In this document: positions 18,583 through 29,140 of the stretch, one piece after another
How positions within the stretch are numbered: position 1 is the first letter of the stretch
Layout of the letters: each line of letters starts with the position of its first letter
Translations under genes and position numbers: made by a program
The notes under the pieces: model-generated
The model's database searches: none
What the model was told of the DNA's origin: nothing
What the model saw: only the letters and a program-made list of their open reading frames with translations
NCBI RefSeq assembly: GCF_900167605.1
Contig: NZ_FUYH01000001.1
Coordinates: forward strand, 220,942 to 284,941
Source of the DNA: Caloramator quimbayensis
GTDB taxonomy: Bacteria; Bacillota; Clostridia; Clostridiales; Caloramatoraceae
Length of the DNA: 64,000 nucleotides
Direction: 5' to 3'

Positions 18583-19845
18583 TTAAAAAATCCAATCATG
18601 ATGTAATTTTATTAACCCCTGTTCTTTTCTTATTTGTGGGTCGATAACATTAATTTTATATATATCACATCTATAATCATAAATCTCCTCAAAAATTGAA
18701 TGTGCTGCGACATCAATAAGATAAGTATTCTCTAACAAATCAACCGATTTAATACTAAATTTTATTTTGCCTTCTCGGGATAAATTATTAATATCGATAT
18801 TATCAATAAAAGTATTTGTACCATAACAATAAAACCCATCAATTCTTTTAATCGCAATACCAAATACACAGTTATTAATATTGGAATTTATTTTATAATC
18901 TATTTCAATTACAACTGGTCTACAAGTTGTAACTGTATTTACTATTTCATTTGATTCATTAATTATTTTAACATCGACTATTTCAACTTTTTTATTTCCC
19001 CATCTGGTTGATGCATTGTTTAGATATTTAGAAATTTTGATATTCATATTATTATCTTCTTCAATATTTTTTGTATATTTTTTAATAACTTTATTTTTTG
19101 AATTATTAACTTCATCTTTTTTAGATATACATTCTAAATAATTATTTATTACAGTTTCAACATTCCCTATACTTTTAATAATTCCATTATCTATCCATAT
19201 ACCTTTATCACATATCTTCCTTACTGCACCTACGTCATGAGAAACAAAAATTATTGTAACTCCCTTTTTCTTTAACTCATACATTTTTTCATAACATTTT
19301 TTTTGAAAACTTGCATCTCCTACTGCAAGGATTTCATCAATCAATAATATTTCTGCATCAACATTAATTGCAATAGAAAAAGCTAATCTCATATACATTC
19401 CTGAAGAATAAGTTCTAACAGCAGTATCTATAAAATTTTCTAATTCTGAAAATTTAATTATATCATTAATTCTTTGTTCAATCTCTTGTTTATTTAAACC
19501 TAAGATTGATGCGTTTGTATATATATTTTCTCTTCCTGTAAAATCCGGATGAAATCCCGCACCTAATTCAAGCAAGCTGGCTACTCTACCATTTATTTTT
19601 ATATGTCCTTTATCTGGATATATAATTTTAGCTAATAATTTTAAAAGTGTGCTTTTACCCGAACCATTCTGCCCTATTATTCCAACTGTTTCTCCTTTAT
19701 TAATTTTTAAACTTACATTATCAAGGACACAAATATCATGATAACTATTTGTTTTTATATTCAATATTTTTTCTTTAAATGTTGTTGGTTTGTCTTGATA
19801 AATCCTAAAATTTTTTGTTATTCTATCTACTTCAATAGCTACCAT
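18583..19845 (-). CDS. wzt: Wzt-type polysaccharide ABC exporter ATPase
   Basis: 420 residues. The nucleotide-binding domain spans residues 1-240: Walker A GQNGSGKST, signature YSSGMYMRLAFSIAI, Walker B ILLIDEILAVGD and switch HDVGAVR. A separate C-terminal beta-sandwich (about 275-420) has GVCTTCRPV-like strands. Such a C-terminal domain marks Wzt proteins that recognise a capped glycan before export. It is 3 bp after wzm on the same strand, with a GGAGG site. It works with Wzm to flip undecaprenyl-linked glycan across the membrane. Confidence 0.93.
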   Translation of the reverse strand: MVAIEVDRITKNFRIYQDKPTTFKEKILNIKTNSYHDICVLDNVSLKINKGETVGIIGQNGSGKSTLLKLLAKIIYPDKGHIKINGRVASLLELGAGFHPDFTGRENIYTNASILGLNKQEIEQRINDIIKFSELENFIDTAVRTYSSGMYMRLAFSIAINVDAEILLIDEILAVGDASFQKKCYEKMYELKKKGVTIIFVSHDVGAVRKICDKGIWIDNGIIKSIGNVETVINNYLECISKKDEVNNSKNKVIKKYTKNIEEDNNMNIKISKYLNNASTRWGNKKVEIVDVKIINESNEIVNTVTTCRPVVIEIDYKINSNINNCVFGIAIKRIDGFYCYGTNTFIDNIDINNLSREGKIKFSIKSVDLLENTYLIDVAAHSIFEEIYDYRCDIYKINVIDPQIRKEQGLIKLHHDWIF

Positions 19846-19847
19846 AA

Positions 19848-20630
19848 TTATATTTCCTCCGCAAACCTTATTTTCAACTTATTAAAAATCAAAATACTAA
19901 ATATTAATAAAAAAATAGAAAATATAAACACATACACTAAACTCATCACATTTGGAAATTTACCATCATATAAAACATCTCTATACGATATAATAAGTGC
20001 AGACATTGGATTCAATTTTAAGGCAAATTGCAAATTTTTCGGCAATACATCTACTCTATAAAGAACTGGTGTTAAAAAATACCATGCTTGCAAAACTATG
20101 CCTAATATATGTTCTAAATCTCTAAAATAAACATTTATACATGAAAATATAATACAAAATCCTAATACTAATAAATATTGAATAAACAGCAACAATGGTA
20201 AAAAAATTACATACCATTTAATACTTACATCCATTATCATAAGACTTATAATAACTACAATCATTGAATAAATACAATTCATTAATCCACTCGTTGCAGT
20301 TGCAATTGGAAGTATTAACCTTGGAAAATATATTTTTTTAATCAATCCATTATTCCATACAATACTATTTACACCATTTTGTAATGATGTAGAAAAAAAC
20401 ATCCATGGTATTAAAGCAACAAATAAAAACATTGCATAGTTTTTCTCTTGAATTCTCAATAAATATGGAAATACTATCGAATATACTAATAACATTAATA
20501 ATGGATTAATAAAAGTCCATAAAAAACCAAGAAAAGAACCCTTGTATCTAGTTCTTAAATCTTTTCTTACCAAATTTTTTAACATTTCTTTATATTTAAA
20601 TAGTTCCATTATATCTTCAATCATATGCAT
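19848..20630 (-). CDS. wzm: Wzm-type polysaccharide ABC exporter permease
   Basis: 260 residues with six membrane helices and the ABC-2 family hallmarks: DLRTRYKGSFLGFLWTFINPL, IPWMFFSTSLQNGVNSIVWN, YFRDLEHI and LNPMSALIISYRDVL. This is a typical O-antigen/teichoic acid exporter permease of normal length. It is paired with wzt immediately downstream and lies 7 bp from the reductase gene. Two in-frame ATG codons occur at the start; AGAGGT precedes the first. Confidence 0.94.
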   Translation of the reverse strand: MHMIEDIMELFKYKEMLKNLVRKDLRTRYKGSFLGFLWTFINPLLMLLVYSIVFPYLLRIQEKNYAMFLFVALIPWMFFSTSLQNGVNSIVWNNGLIKKIYFPRLILPIATATSGLMNCIYSMIVVIISLMIMDVSIKWYVIFLPLLLFIQYLLVLGFCIIFSCINVYFRDLEHILGIVLQAWYFLTPVLYRVDVLPKNLQFALKLNPMSALIISYRDVLYDGKFPNVMSLVYVFIFSIFLLIFSILIFNKLKIRFAEEI

Positions 20631-20637
20631 ACCTCTA

Positions 20638-21582
20638 TTAAATATTAATTCTCCAATAATTTAAAACATCTTTTATTGTATCTTCTATTTTATATTGAGG
20701 ACTCCAAGATGTAAGTTTTACAAGTTTTTTATTATCGCACCTGATTACAGGTACATCTAATGGTCTCATTTTTGAGGGATCACTTTTAACAATTATTTTT
20801 TTATTCGACATAGAAAGAAGTAAATCTAATATATAACTTATTTTATATGTTTTATTTGAACCCACATTATATACTTGTCCACTTTTTCCCGCCGTAATTA
20901 TATCAAAATATGCTCTTACAATATCTCTAACATCTGTAAAATCTCTTTCTGCTTCTAAATTACCAACAAAAAGAACTGGTTCTATAAGCCCCTTCTCAAT
21001 TTGTGCTATTTTTTTTGCAAAATCAGGAACAACAAATGTTGGTGCTTGACCAGGTCCTATATGGTTAAAAGCACGTACCATAATAATATCCATTTTATAT
21101 GCATTAATATACTGCAAGGCGAAATATTCTTGAACCATTTTACTTACAGCATAAGGATTAGTTGGATTCAAAGGATAATCTTCATCTATACTTATAATTT
21201 CGGACTTTACTATACCATACTCTTCACTTGAGCCTATTAAAAGAATTCTTATATTTTTATTAGACTTTCTAACTGCATCTAAAAGATTTAATGTCCCATT
21301 GACATTTATATTTATTGTTAACTGTGGATTTTCCCATGATAAAGCAACAGAACTCTGTGCAGCAAGATGAAAAATATAATCAGGCATACATTCTTTAATT
21401 ATTTCAAAAATATTTTCTTTATTAATAATGTCCATATCCCGTACAATGATTTTGCTGCTTATTTGATGCGGCATAGATGTATGAGGTAACTTTGTACCCC
21501 AAACTTCTATGCCATTCTTAATAAGATATTCTGACAAATATATGCCAACAAATCCATTTACTCCTGTTATTAAAGCTCTCAA
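20638..21582 (-). CDS. rmd: GDP-4-dehydro-6-deoxy-D-mannose reductase-like SDR
   Basis: 314 residues from a TTG at 21582. This start lies 8 bp from GGAG and gives the family-typical N-terminus RALITGVNGFVG; an alternative GTG at 21591 overlaps the gmd stop but has no spaced ribosome site. It is an extended SDR with a GxxGxxG NAD(P) site and a YAVSK catalytic pair. Next to gmd, it most likely reduces GDP-4-keto-6-deoxymannose to GDP-D-rhamnose, a sugar found in S-layer glycans of Gram-positive thermophiles. GDP-6-deoxy-talose synthesis is the alternative. The gene is known as rmd in Pseudomonas and Aneurinibacillus. Confidence 0.8.
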   Translation of the reverse strand: MRALITGVNGFVGIYLSEYLIKNGIEVWGTKLPHTSMPHQISSKIIVRDMDIINKENIFEIIKECMPDYIFHLAAQSSVALSWENPQLTININVNGTLNLLDAVRKSNKNIRILLIGSSEEYGIVKSEIISIDEDYPLNPTNPYAVSKMVQEYFALQYINAYKMDIIMVRAFNHIGPGQAPTFVVPDFAKKIAQIEKGLIEPVLFVGNLEAERDFTDVRDIVRAYFDIITAGKSGQVYNVGSNKTYKISYILDLLLSMSNKKIIVKSDPSKMRPLDVPVIRCDNKKLVKLTSWSPQYKIEDTIKDVLNYWRINI

Positions 21583-21587
21583 TATTA

Positions 21588-22652
21588 TCACTCCATTATT
21601 TCTTTTGCAGCTGCTGCTTCAATAAACTCTTCATAGCTTAAACTATTTTTAACTCTATTTAAGTCTTCATTTATCATTATTTTTACAAGCTCTTCAAAAG
21701 TAATTTCATTCAGCCAACCTAAAACACTTCTTGCTTTTTCAGGATTTCCAAGCAAAAGTTCAACTTCAGCCGGTCTAAAATATTTAGGATTTACTGCTAC
21801 AACAACCTTCCCATTTTCTTTATTTATTGCCTTTTCATTAACTCCTTTTCCTATCCATTCGATCTCAATACCTGCATATTTAAACGCTAAATTAACAAAT
21901 TCTCTTACTGTATGTGTTTCACCACTTGCTATAACATAATCGTCAGGTTTTTCATGCTGAAGCATAAGCCACATAGCTTTTACATAATCCTTGGCATGTC
22001 CCCAGTCACGTTTTGCATCCATATTACCAAGCTCTAAAACATCCAATAAACCGTACTTTATTCTTGCAACAGCATCAGTAATTTTTCTTGTTACAAATTC
22101 TTTGCCTCTTCTTTCTGATTCATGATTAAACAATATACCTGAACAAGCAAAAATATTGTAGCTTTCTCTATAGTTTTTAGTTATCCAGTGTCCATAGAGC
22201 TTGGCAACCCCATATGGGCTTCTTGGATAAAACGGTGTTGTTTCTTTTTGAGGAGTTTCCTGTACAAGGCCAAACATTTCTGAAGTTGATGCTTGATAGA
22301 ATTTAGCTTCAGGTTTAACAATACGAATTGCTTCAAGCATATTAGTTACACCTAATGCATCTATATTAGCTGTTGCAATAGGCTGTTCCCATGATGTTGC
22401 TACAAATGATTGTGCTGCAAGGTTATAAACTTCATCAGCTTGTGATATTCTCATGGCATTTATTAACGAAATTTGATCTGTTAAGTCACCATATATAAAT
22501 TCTATTTTATCTTTTATGTGTTCAACATTACCAAAATCTAATTTACTCTTTCTTCTTACCAATCCATATACTTTATAGTTTTTACTAAGAAGAAGTTCTG
22601 CTAAATATGATCCATCTTGTCCAGTAATTCCAGTTATTAACGCACTTTTCAT
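21588..22652 (-). CDS. gmd: GDP-mannose 4,6-dehydratase
   Basis: 354 residues from ATG 22652, preceded by AAAGGA; a longer ORF from 22673 is less likely. The N-terminal SDR site is [15 protein letters not shown], the catalytic pair lies in [10 protein letters not shown], and GMD-specific stretches include [21 protein letters not shown] and [16 protein letters not shown]. It converts GDP-mannose to GDP-4-keto-6-deoxymannose, the branch point to GDP-rhamnose, -fucose or -talose. It is placed directly after manC and before rmd in the same transcript. Confidence 0.96.
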   Translation of the reverse strand: MKSALITGITGQDGSYLAELLLSKNYKVYGLVRRKSKLDFGNVEHIKDKIEFIYGDLTDQISLINAMRISQADEVYNLAAQSFVATSWEQPIATANIDALGVTNMLEAIRIVKPEAKFYQASTSEMFGLVQETPQKETTPFYPRSPYGVAKLYGHWITKNYRESYNIFACSGILFNHESERRGKEFVTRKITDAVARIKYGLLDVLELGNMDAKRDWGHAKDYVKAMWLMLQHEKPDDYVIASGETHTVREFVNLAFKYAGIEIEWIGKGVNEKAINKENGKVVVAVNPKYFRPAEVELLLGNPEKARSVLGWLNEITFEELVKIMINEDLNRVKNSLSYEEFIEAAAAKEIME

Positions 22653-22688
22653 AAATATTATCCTTTCTTTCAATATTTATTGTAGTTT

Positions 22689-23765
22689 TTATAAATAATT
22701 TTCCTTATTCATTGCTTTAATTTTATTTAAAAGCTTTTTAATGTCTTGACATTTATCTTTCGAGCATATTAATGTTGCATCATCTGTATCAACAAGAATA
22801 ATATCTTCTATACCAACTGCTGCAATTAGCTTATCATTCCCTTGTATAATGCACTTTTTAGTATCGATGCTTATAACATTTCCTGATTTAACATTCCCAT
22901 CTTCATCAGTATTTTGAATTCTTTCAAGTGCTGTCCAGCTTCCAACATCATCCCATCCAAAATTCCCTGGTATAGTATAAATATTCTCTGCATGTTCCAT
23001 AATACCATAGTCAATTGATATAGATTCAAATTTATTAAATTCTTCTCTCAATACCTTAATTTCATTATCAGTCCCAATAGCATCAGATATTTTCATTAAA
23101 CCTTCATATAAATTAGGCATATATCTTTGTATATTTTTTAATATTGTTGATGCCTTCCAGACAAACATTCCGCTGTTCCATAAATATGTACCTTCTTTTA
23201 AATACTGTTTTGCCTTGTCTATATCAGGTTTTTCTACAAATCGTTTAACTTTATATATACTATTACCATCAATGTCACATACTTTATTACTGTAATTTAT
23301 GTAGCCATAACCCGTTTCTGGATATGATGGAATAATTCCAATAGTAATTAAATTATCCCCTTCTTGTGCCATTTTTGCAGCAGCTTCTAAAGTATTTATA
23401 AAGATGTCATTATTCTTTATCAAATGATCCGAAGGTAATATTATCATTACAGCTTCAGGATCTTTTTTTGCTATGTATACCGCAGAAAGCCCAATACATG
23501 GTGCTGTATTTTTTCCTAATGGTTCAATTAATATATTTTGAAAAGGTATTTCGAAAAGCTGCTTCCTTATTATATTTGAATAATTTTCATTAGTAACAAT
23601 AAATACATTCTCTTTATCAGTTATTTTTTTTACTCTTTCGTATGTCAATTGTATCATCGTCTTACCATCATTTGTTAGACTTATAAGCTGTTTAGGAAGG
23701 CTTTGTCTGCTTCTTGGCCAAAACCTTTCTCCTTTTCCACCTGCCATAATAACTATAGATACCAT
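22689..23765 (-). CDS. manC: Mannose-1-phosphate guanylyltransferase
   Basis: 358 residues. It is a nucleotidyltransferase with MAGGKGERFWPRSR at the N-terminus, PSDHLI, the substrate motif FVEKPD, and VKSGNVISIDTKKCII near the C-terminus. Its length is that of a monofunctional enzyme without the C-terminal isomerase (cupin) domain of long ManC/AlgA proteins. It makes GDP-mannose from mannose-1-phosphate and GTP, feeding gmd. The start has GGAGGATAAGAA before ATG. A mannose-6-phosphate isomerase or phosphomannomutase is not seen in the window. Confidence 0.95.
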   Translation of the reverse strand: MVSIVIMAGGKGERFWPRSRQSLPKQLISLTNDGKTMIQLTYERVKKITDKENVFIVTNENYSNIIRKQLFEIPFQNILIEPLGKNTAPCIGLSAVYIAKKDPEAVMIILPSDHLIKNNDIFINTLEAAAKMAQEGDNLITIGIIPSYPETGYGYINYSNKVCDIDGNSIYKVKRFVEKPDIDKAKQYLKEGTYLWNSGMFVWKASTILKNIQRYMPNLYEGLMKISDAIGTDNEIKVLREEFNKFESISIDYGIMEHAENIYTIPGNFGWDDVGSWTALERIQNTDEDGNVKSGNVISIDTKKCIIQGNDKLIAAVGIEDIILVDTDDATLICSKDKCQDIKKLLNKIKAMNKENYL

Positions 23766-23793
23766 TTCTTATCCTCCATTTAATAATTGAAAA

Positions 23794-25584
23794 TTAATTA
23801 TTTACCCTCTCATTTACTCCAAAACCAATTCCAAGAAGTATCCAAAATACTGGTGCAACAGATACGACGCTGTCATTGAATAGAGCGGCTATAAAATAGG
23901 CACATATGCCCAAAAATACCGAAATCCCAATTATTTCATAATTTGTCTCAAATTTAGATTTCATATATATTTTAAAACTCTGTATAAGGTAAATCAAGAA
24001 TATACCAATTAGTGAAATTAAGGATATAATGCCTGTATTAACCAAGGTCTGCAGATACATGTTGTGAGCTTTATCCACAATTATGTAAGGATCGCCGTAG
24101 ACATTTAATTTTCCTACAACATCATTTTGGGGAAAATACATTGCAAAGTTATCTGGTCCATATCCAAATACAGGTGATTTTTTTATTAAAGGAAAAGTTC
24201 TTGACCATATATATGCTCTGGCGGATCCTAAATTCTCTTTCCCCTCAAATCCGAGTTTTTCGATTTTACTTATTTCATAATATTGTCCTTTATTCCTAAG
24301 TATCTTAAACTTATCATTATCATAAATAAAATATAATTTTGCCGTGCTTATTTGAAGCTGAATTAACGGTTTATTATCAAACAAACCAAACAATATATCT
24401 TTATCTTTATATCTTTCATCTTTTATTGTTATTTTCCCATTGCTAAAATCCATGTCATATTTTAATTCATTATTTTTATCATCATAAATAAATATGGTGT
24501 TATTTTTTATTTCAAAATTTAAAACTGCATCATTATAGTTAATTTTTAATCTTTTTCCGTCTAATGATATATCCTTTAGAAGAGTATTATCCTTAGTCTG
24601 TTCATTAGAAACAAGATTTTTGGCATCACTAAAAAGTGTTCCAATTTTAGAAAAGAGATAATTATTCCATACTTTATTAGCTCCTATGACTAAAATAACT
24701 GAACTAACAAGAATAATAGAAAACAATCTGTAATGCTTTATAATATAGCTTCTAAATAGAATAATAAGCAATACAAAAGAGAAAATAATACCAAGTATTC
24801 CTGCTCTTGAATGACATGTTATTGCGTTGAACAGGAAAAGAACTGATAAAAGAGAAAATAAAATTTTTAAATATTTATTATGATGAAGTATAGCAAGGCT
24901 CAAAGTCAAAGGAAAAAGTATCGCCATAAAGCTTCCTACATAATTAGTGTGGTATAATGTTCCATAGACTGCCCTTTCACCCAATGTGAATTTTAATCCT
25001 TCTAATAAATTTGAATTGCTAAGAGGCACAATAAGCCTTTTACCCAGCTGAGTGTTAAAAAAATCCATGTTAAAATATTGGAATAATCCTATAATACCAA
25101 TTATTATTGCTGAAATATAAAGGCACTTTAAAAAAGAATCTATGGTTTTGTATGAATTAATTAAGTTATAGGTTAATAGCATTATTATAATATACGATAT
25201 AAGAGCGAATACACCTTCATATCTATCAGGAAATCCAAAAAGAGAAACGGATTTGTTTTTAGATAATAAGGCTGATATTACTACTGATAAAATATATGTA
25301 AAAGAGAAAATATATAATAACTTATTGCTTTTTAGTTTAAATCCTTTATTAAATAAATTTATTATTACCGCTGCAATAACTAAAAATATAAACACTTTTG
25401 CTTTGTTATATGAAAAAAAATCAAAATTAGTGCTGCCTGTCCAAAAAAAAGCAACATCACTATTTAGTTCTACAATCTTCAATCTCACTATTAAAGGTAC
25501 TATCATTAAAATCAAACATATTGGAATAATAAATATTATATTTTCTTTTACATTGTTTCTGCTTTTTTTATTGTTTTTCCCCAT
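23794..25584 (-). CDS. O-antigen ligase/Wzy_C-family membrane protein
   Basis: 596 residues with about 12 membrane helices. The Wzy_C core has TCHSRAGILGIIFS, then RAYIWSRTFPLIKKSPVFGYGPDNF and DKAHNMYLQTLVNTG, which contains the conserved His. A soluble insertion of about 150 residues (roughly 310-455) with alternating polar/hydrophobic strands sits before the RAYIWSRT region and is larger than usual. In S-layer glycan loci such proteins are thought to act as oligosaccharyltransferases that put the exported glycan on protein; polymerase or ligase roles are alternatives. The ATG follows GGAGGGG. It is the first gene of the glycan transcript, 96 bp after the surface protein gene. Confidence 0.85.
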   Translation of the reverse strand: MGKNNKKSRNNVKENIIFIIPICLILMIVPLIVRLKIVELNSDVAFFWTGSTNFDFFSYNKAKVFIFLVIAAVIINLFNKGFKLKSNKLLYIFSFTYILSVVISALLSKNKSVSLFGFPDRYEGVFALISYIIIMLLTYNLINSYKTIDSFLKCLYISAIIIGIIGLFQYFNMDFFNTQLGKRLIVPLSNSNLLEGLKFTLGERAVYGTLYHTNYVGSFMAILFPLTLSLAILHHNKYLKILFSLLSVLFLFNAITCHSRAGILGIIFSFVLLIILFRSYIIKHYRLFSIILVSSVILVIGANKVWNNYLFSKIGTLFSDAKNLVSNEQTKDNTLLKDISLDGKRLKINYNDAVLNFEIKNNTIFIYDDKNNELKYDMDFSNGKITIKDERYKDKDILFGLFDNKPLIQLQISTAKLYFIYDNDKFKILRNKGQYYEISKIEKLGFEGKENLGSARAYIWSRTFPLIKKSPVFGYGPDNFAMYFPQNDVVGKLNVYGDPYIIVDKAHNMYLQTLVNTGIISLISLIGIFLIYLIQSFKIYMKSKFETNYEIIGISVFLGICAYFIAALFNDSVVSVAPVFWILLGIGFGVNERVNN

Positions 25585-25680
25585 TTTACCCCTCCTTTTT
25601 GCACATAATAATTTTATATCAAATATTTAACAAATTCAATTGTTTTTTAATACTAACTAAAACATTAAACTTAAATTGCA

Positions 25681-28600
25681 CTAATAAGCCCTTCCTGTTG
25701 GCGAAAGCTTGTTTTCACTCATATCGTATATATCAAGAAGCTGTATAACCTGAGGCATCTTCTTCATTTCATCAACTATCCCGTCAGTTTTAAGCTCAAT
25801 TATAACATATCTTCCTGTCTGTGATAATGCTGATTTTAAAGGCACACTGTTAGTATAAACCCTTTTTATAGCTCTTCCCGTTACGCTGTAGGATAGGGCT
25901 GACAGCTTTGTTGCATCTATATCCTTATCGTATTCTATGCAAAGAGAATCTATAATATCATTTGCCCCCTTAATAGCAGTAATCTGAGCCATTCCATTTA
26001 CATATTTAACCTGAGGTGGTATTTTATCCTGAATTTTTATTGGAGTGCTTGAAGTATAAACCCCAATATCAACGCTCTCTCCAAAGCTGTTTTGAAGCTT
26101 ATTATTAGAATCGGGAACTATGTTTAAAAGATATATCCCGTTTTCTGTACCATAGTTTGAAGTTAGAGTTACAACGGTTTTACCTTCGCTGTTTAATGAT
26201 ACATCCATTGATAAAACCTGCGCACCGTTTACTTTAAATGCGCTGTCATCAACATACTTTAAATATTGGTCAAAGGTAACAACTACAGTATTTTTGGATA
26301 TCGCCTCTATTTTTATAACCTTAGGCTTGCTCTCCTGCGAATTAAATGCTGTAAAGCTGCTGTTTAAGAGTATCTGCCCTACTATTGCATTTTTAGTACT
26401 GTCCTCAACATCCTTTACAAAAAGGTTGTATCCTGCATCTATTAGGGACTTTTCATAATCAGTAAGGCTTATCTTTATAATCTTATCTCCATCTTCAAAG
26501 ATAGGATTCTTTGTTATTTTTCTCATGCTTCCATCTGCTGCATTTTGAAGATAATAGTTTGATGCATCGAGGGCTGTATTATTTACCCCTTCACTGAAGA
26601 ATACATAAAGGCACTGTTCAAGCCCTGCAACAAACTTTTTAGTAACCTTTACTACCTTAGGCGGGGTTTTATCTGTAAGGTTTATACTTTGAGTATATAT
26701 ATCGATTTTATTTAAAGAATTAAATTTATCCTCAATGCCTAAAAGTTTTACTATGATGTTTACTGCTGAATCAGATTTTTTAAAATTTATCCTGTATTTT
26801 ATATTGTCTCCAAGGTTTGATATTGCATTTACTAAAATTCTCTCTCCTCTATTATCTATTAAATCAACATTAGCTGCTGTAAAATTAACTTCTCTGTTAA
26901 ACTGGGCTAAAAGGGATGTGTCGCTCTCCTGCGTTATTGATAAAACTTTTAAAGGCTCAGCCTCTGTATTTATAGATATTGGAAGGTTTACGCTCTGAAA
27001 TTTATTGTTATATTTATCTATTACTTCTAAGTTTCCTACCTTTCCTAATATGTTTATGCTGTTTACAGAAGAAGTTATAGGGTATCCCTTCTTAAAAGAG
27101 TTGTCATAAAATTTTACAAATACCCTGCTTACAGGATTTGAATCAAGGCTTACAGTCATATCAGCATCTTTATATATGCCAAGGGCAGTATATGCTGCAT
27201 TTGTATGATAAAAATTAAGATTTGTAAGGTTTGCTACTGGTCTGTTAAAATCAACTACCGCAACCGACTGATTAACCGCCTTAACCTTTGCTGTTATAGG
27301 CGAAGTTTCATTTTTATAAACAAAGCTTAATGTTTTTGATGGGGCTTCTTTAAGTTCAAAATCCTTAAAGCCTTTTACCGTAACATCATACTGGCTGCCC
27401 TCTGTCATTGCAGAATATAAAGATACTAATATAGTATTTGTGTCATATCCAGTATATGTGCTGCCCGATGCTATAAGGTTTCCACCCTTTCTAACCTCTA
27501 CCGTACCGCCCGATATGTTTTTGACAGGCTCACTAAAACTTATGCAAATGTTTGAAGCTCCATAGGGCTTTACAGATAGAACTTCAGGATTGCTGTTATC
27601 AAGAGCTGTAAAATCCTTAACTGTTTTCTCTATTTTTTTACTCTTTAAATCCCTGACATTATCAACAGCAATAGTATAAAGAGCACCTTTATCTAAACTA
27701 AAGGCTGGAGTTACTACAACAGTTTTATCATCATCTAAAAGCTGAACCGTTGATGTTATTGGGGTTGTCCCCTTAAAGAGCCTGAAATTGCTGTTTAAAA
27801 CCGTTGTAATGTCAAGTTTTTTGTTAAACTTTAATATAACTTCTTTTAAATTATTTGAAGTTATACTAACAAGGCTTAAACCTACTTCCTTTACCTTTAA
27901 ATTCAGCTTTACCTTATCCTTATAACCATCTATTTCTCCAAAATATGTATACTCTCCAGGTTTTGATGTATCTATTTTATCTGCATTCCATTTAACAGGT
28001 ACATCTCTCATTGTACCATCGCTAAGCTTTACCTTAAATGTCTTTGGCAGTTCACATTCATCATCTTCATTAAGCTCAAGGTTTACATCGCTTGCCTCAA
28101 CTATTTTTTCGTTTAATACATTAATGTTCATTGTAACTTTATATGTATATCCTTTAACCACTCCTGTTATTGTATAGGTTTTAGGAGTTGAAGTATCTAC
28201 TTCCTGACTATCCCATACAACCTCAAGCTCCTTCTCCGTTCCATCCTTCATTAATGCCTTAACCTTATCAGGGAATTTTACCTCATCATCAATATTTACT
28301 GTAATATTAACAGGATTAATATTTTGTATTATCACACTCTTATCCCATACGTTAAACCTTTTAACAATACTTTTGCTGTTTTTATCTGAGGATCCCGCTA
28401 TTTTTGAGTAAACAATTAATACATAGCTTCCTCCCTCATTTAATGCATAGCTTATTTTATAAGGGCTTTTAGGGTTGTAATAGGTTTTAGTAAATCCCTT
28501 TGTAATATCTATAGTTTTCTTTGTCTTTTCATTGCTTAATATAACCCTGTACTGCACCTTAGTGTTTCCTGTAGATGTTATGCTTAAATTCAATTTATCT

Positions 28601-28746
28601 CCTGTTTCATAGTTTGTACTAATTGCTGCAACCACTGGAACTACAGAAACCTTTGGAGCTGCAAAAGCACCTATATAGCCTAAGACTTCACAAATCAAAA
28701 AAATAAATGATAAAAAAACAATGCTCATTCTCTTATTCTTTCCCAT
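25681..28746 (-). CDS. Large secreted surface protein with Ig-like domains
   Basis: 1021 residues. A signal peptide (hydrophobic 8-29, likely cut after AFA) precedes an N-terminal domain similar to that of the S-layer protein at 32097. Two Big_4-like Ig domains follow (DGTEKELEVVWDS... and DGTMRDVPVKWNADKIDTSKPGEYTY). The remainder is a chain of SbsA_Ig-like repeats with motifs such as VVVTPAFSLDKGALYTIAV and SVKPYGASNICISFSEPV. No SLH or sortase motif is visible. It is probably a cell-surface or S-layer-associated protein. The ATG has GGAGGGATAAT. It lies just before the glycan transcript on the same strand and could be a glycosylation target (inference). Confidence 0.85.
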   Translation of the reverse strand: MGKNKRMSIVFLSFIFLICEVLGYIGAFAAPKVSVVPVVAAISTNYETGDKLNLSITSTGNTKVQYRVILSNEKTKKTIDITKGFTKTYYNPKSPYKISYALNEGGSYVLIVYSKIAGSSDKNSKSIVKRFNVWDKSVIIQNINPVNITVNIDDEVKFPDKVKALMKDGTEKELEVVWDSQEVDTSTPKTYTITGVVKGYTYKVTMNINVLNEKIVEASDVNLELNEDDECELPKTFKVKLSDGTMRDVPVKWNADKIDTSKPGEYTYFGEIDGYKDKVKLNLKVKEVGLSLVSITSNNLKEVILKFNKKLDITTVLNSNFRLFKGTTPITSTVQLLDDDKTVVVTPAFSLDKGALYTIAVDNVRDLKSKKIEKTVKDFTALDNSNPEVLSVKPYGASNICISFSEPVKNISGGTVEVRKGGNLIASGSTYTGYDTNTILVSLYSAMTEGSQYDVTVKGFKDFELKEAPSKTLSFVYKNETSPITAKVKAVNQSVAVVDFNRPVANLTNLNFYHTNAAYTALGIYKDADMTVSLDSNPVSRVFVKFYDNSFKKGYPITSSVNSINILGKVGNLEVIDKYNNKFQSVNLPISINTEAEPLKVLSITQESDTSLLAQFNREVNFTAANVDLIDNRGERILVNAISNLGDNIKYRINFKKSDSAVNIIVKLLGIEDKFNSLNKIDIYTQSINLTDKTPPKVVKVTKKFVAGLEQCLYVFFSEGVNNTALDASNYYLQNAADGSMRKITKNPIFEDGDKIIKISLTDYEKSLIDAGYNLFVKDVEDSTKNAIVGQILLNSSFTAFNSQESKPKVIKIEAISKNTVVVTFDQYLKYVDDSAFKVNGAQVLSMDVSLNSEGKTVVTLTSNYGTENGIYLLNIVPDSNNKLQNSFGESVDIGVYTSSTPIKIQDKIPPQVKYVNGMAQITAIKGANDIIDSLCIEYDKDIDATKLSALSYSVTGRAIKRVYTNSVPLKSALSQTGRYVIIELKTDGIVDEMKKMPQVIQLLDIYDMSENKLSPTGRAY

Positions 28747-29126
28747 ATTATCCCTCCATTATATATAAGACGCTTATTATACTAATATTGTTCATATATA
28801 CCAATATTTTATCATTAACGACACAGAAATGCCATAAAAACTAAAAAGCGTCCTATCAGAAGGAATTTGTCACTTGTCAACTGGGTGGCACTTTTGTATG
28901 GGATTTGTAAATTTCTTTCGTCTATATTAGTGGTATATATTTTTAATAATCTTCTCCATATTTTATTCATAATTGCAATATATAATATTTTTGATAATGA
29001 ATCGATATTTTGCCACAGTTTAGCGAAGATTTTAATATATAATTAATGTATAATTAATTATGATATATTAGCTAATTTTGGCATTATTAAAAGGAGGAAA
29101 TAAAATGAATGAGAAGGTGAATACAT
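28747..29126. other. Divergent intergenic region with repeat copy 2
   Basis: 380 bp between the minus-strand surface protein gene and the plus-strand TolC-like genes. It is AT-rich and contains copy 2 of the 27-bp repeat and the leader ORF before the first TolC-like gene. Promoter elements for both directions are expected, but no pair stands out. Confidence 0.6.
28865..28891 (+). repeat. Interspersed 27-bp repeat, copy 2
   Basis: Core TTTGTCACTTGTCAACTGGG followed by TGGCAC. It is identical to the copy at 49800 except for the first base. It lies in the intergenic region between divergent genes. Confidence 0.8.
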
Positions 29127-29140
29127 ATGAAGAAACATAA
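29105..29140 (+). CDS. Eleven-codon leader ORF overlapping the first TolC-like gene
   Basis: ATG at 29105 is preceded by AAAGGAGG, the best ribosome site in the region. The frame encodes MNEKVNTYEET and stops at 29140, past the ATG (29127) of the TolC-like gene in another frame. The large gene has only a weak AGAAGG site. The short ORF may therefore couple or tune translation. A coincidence cannot be excluded. Confidence 0.45.
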   Translation: MNEKVNTYEET

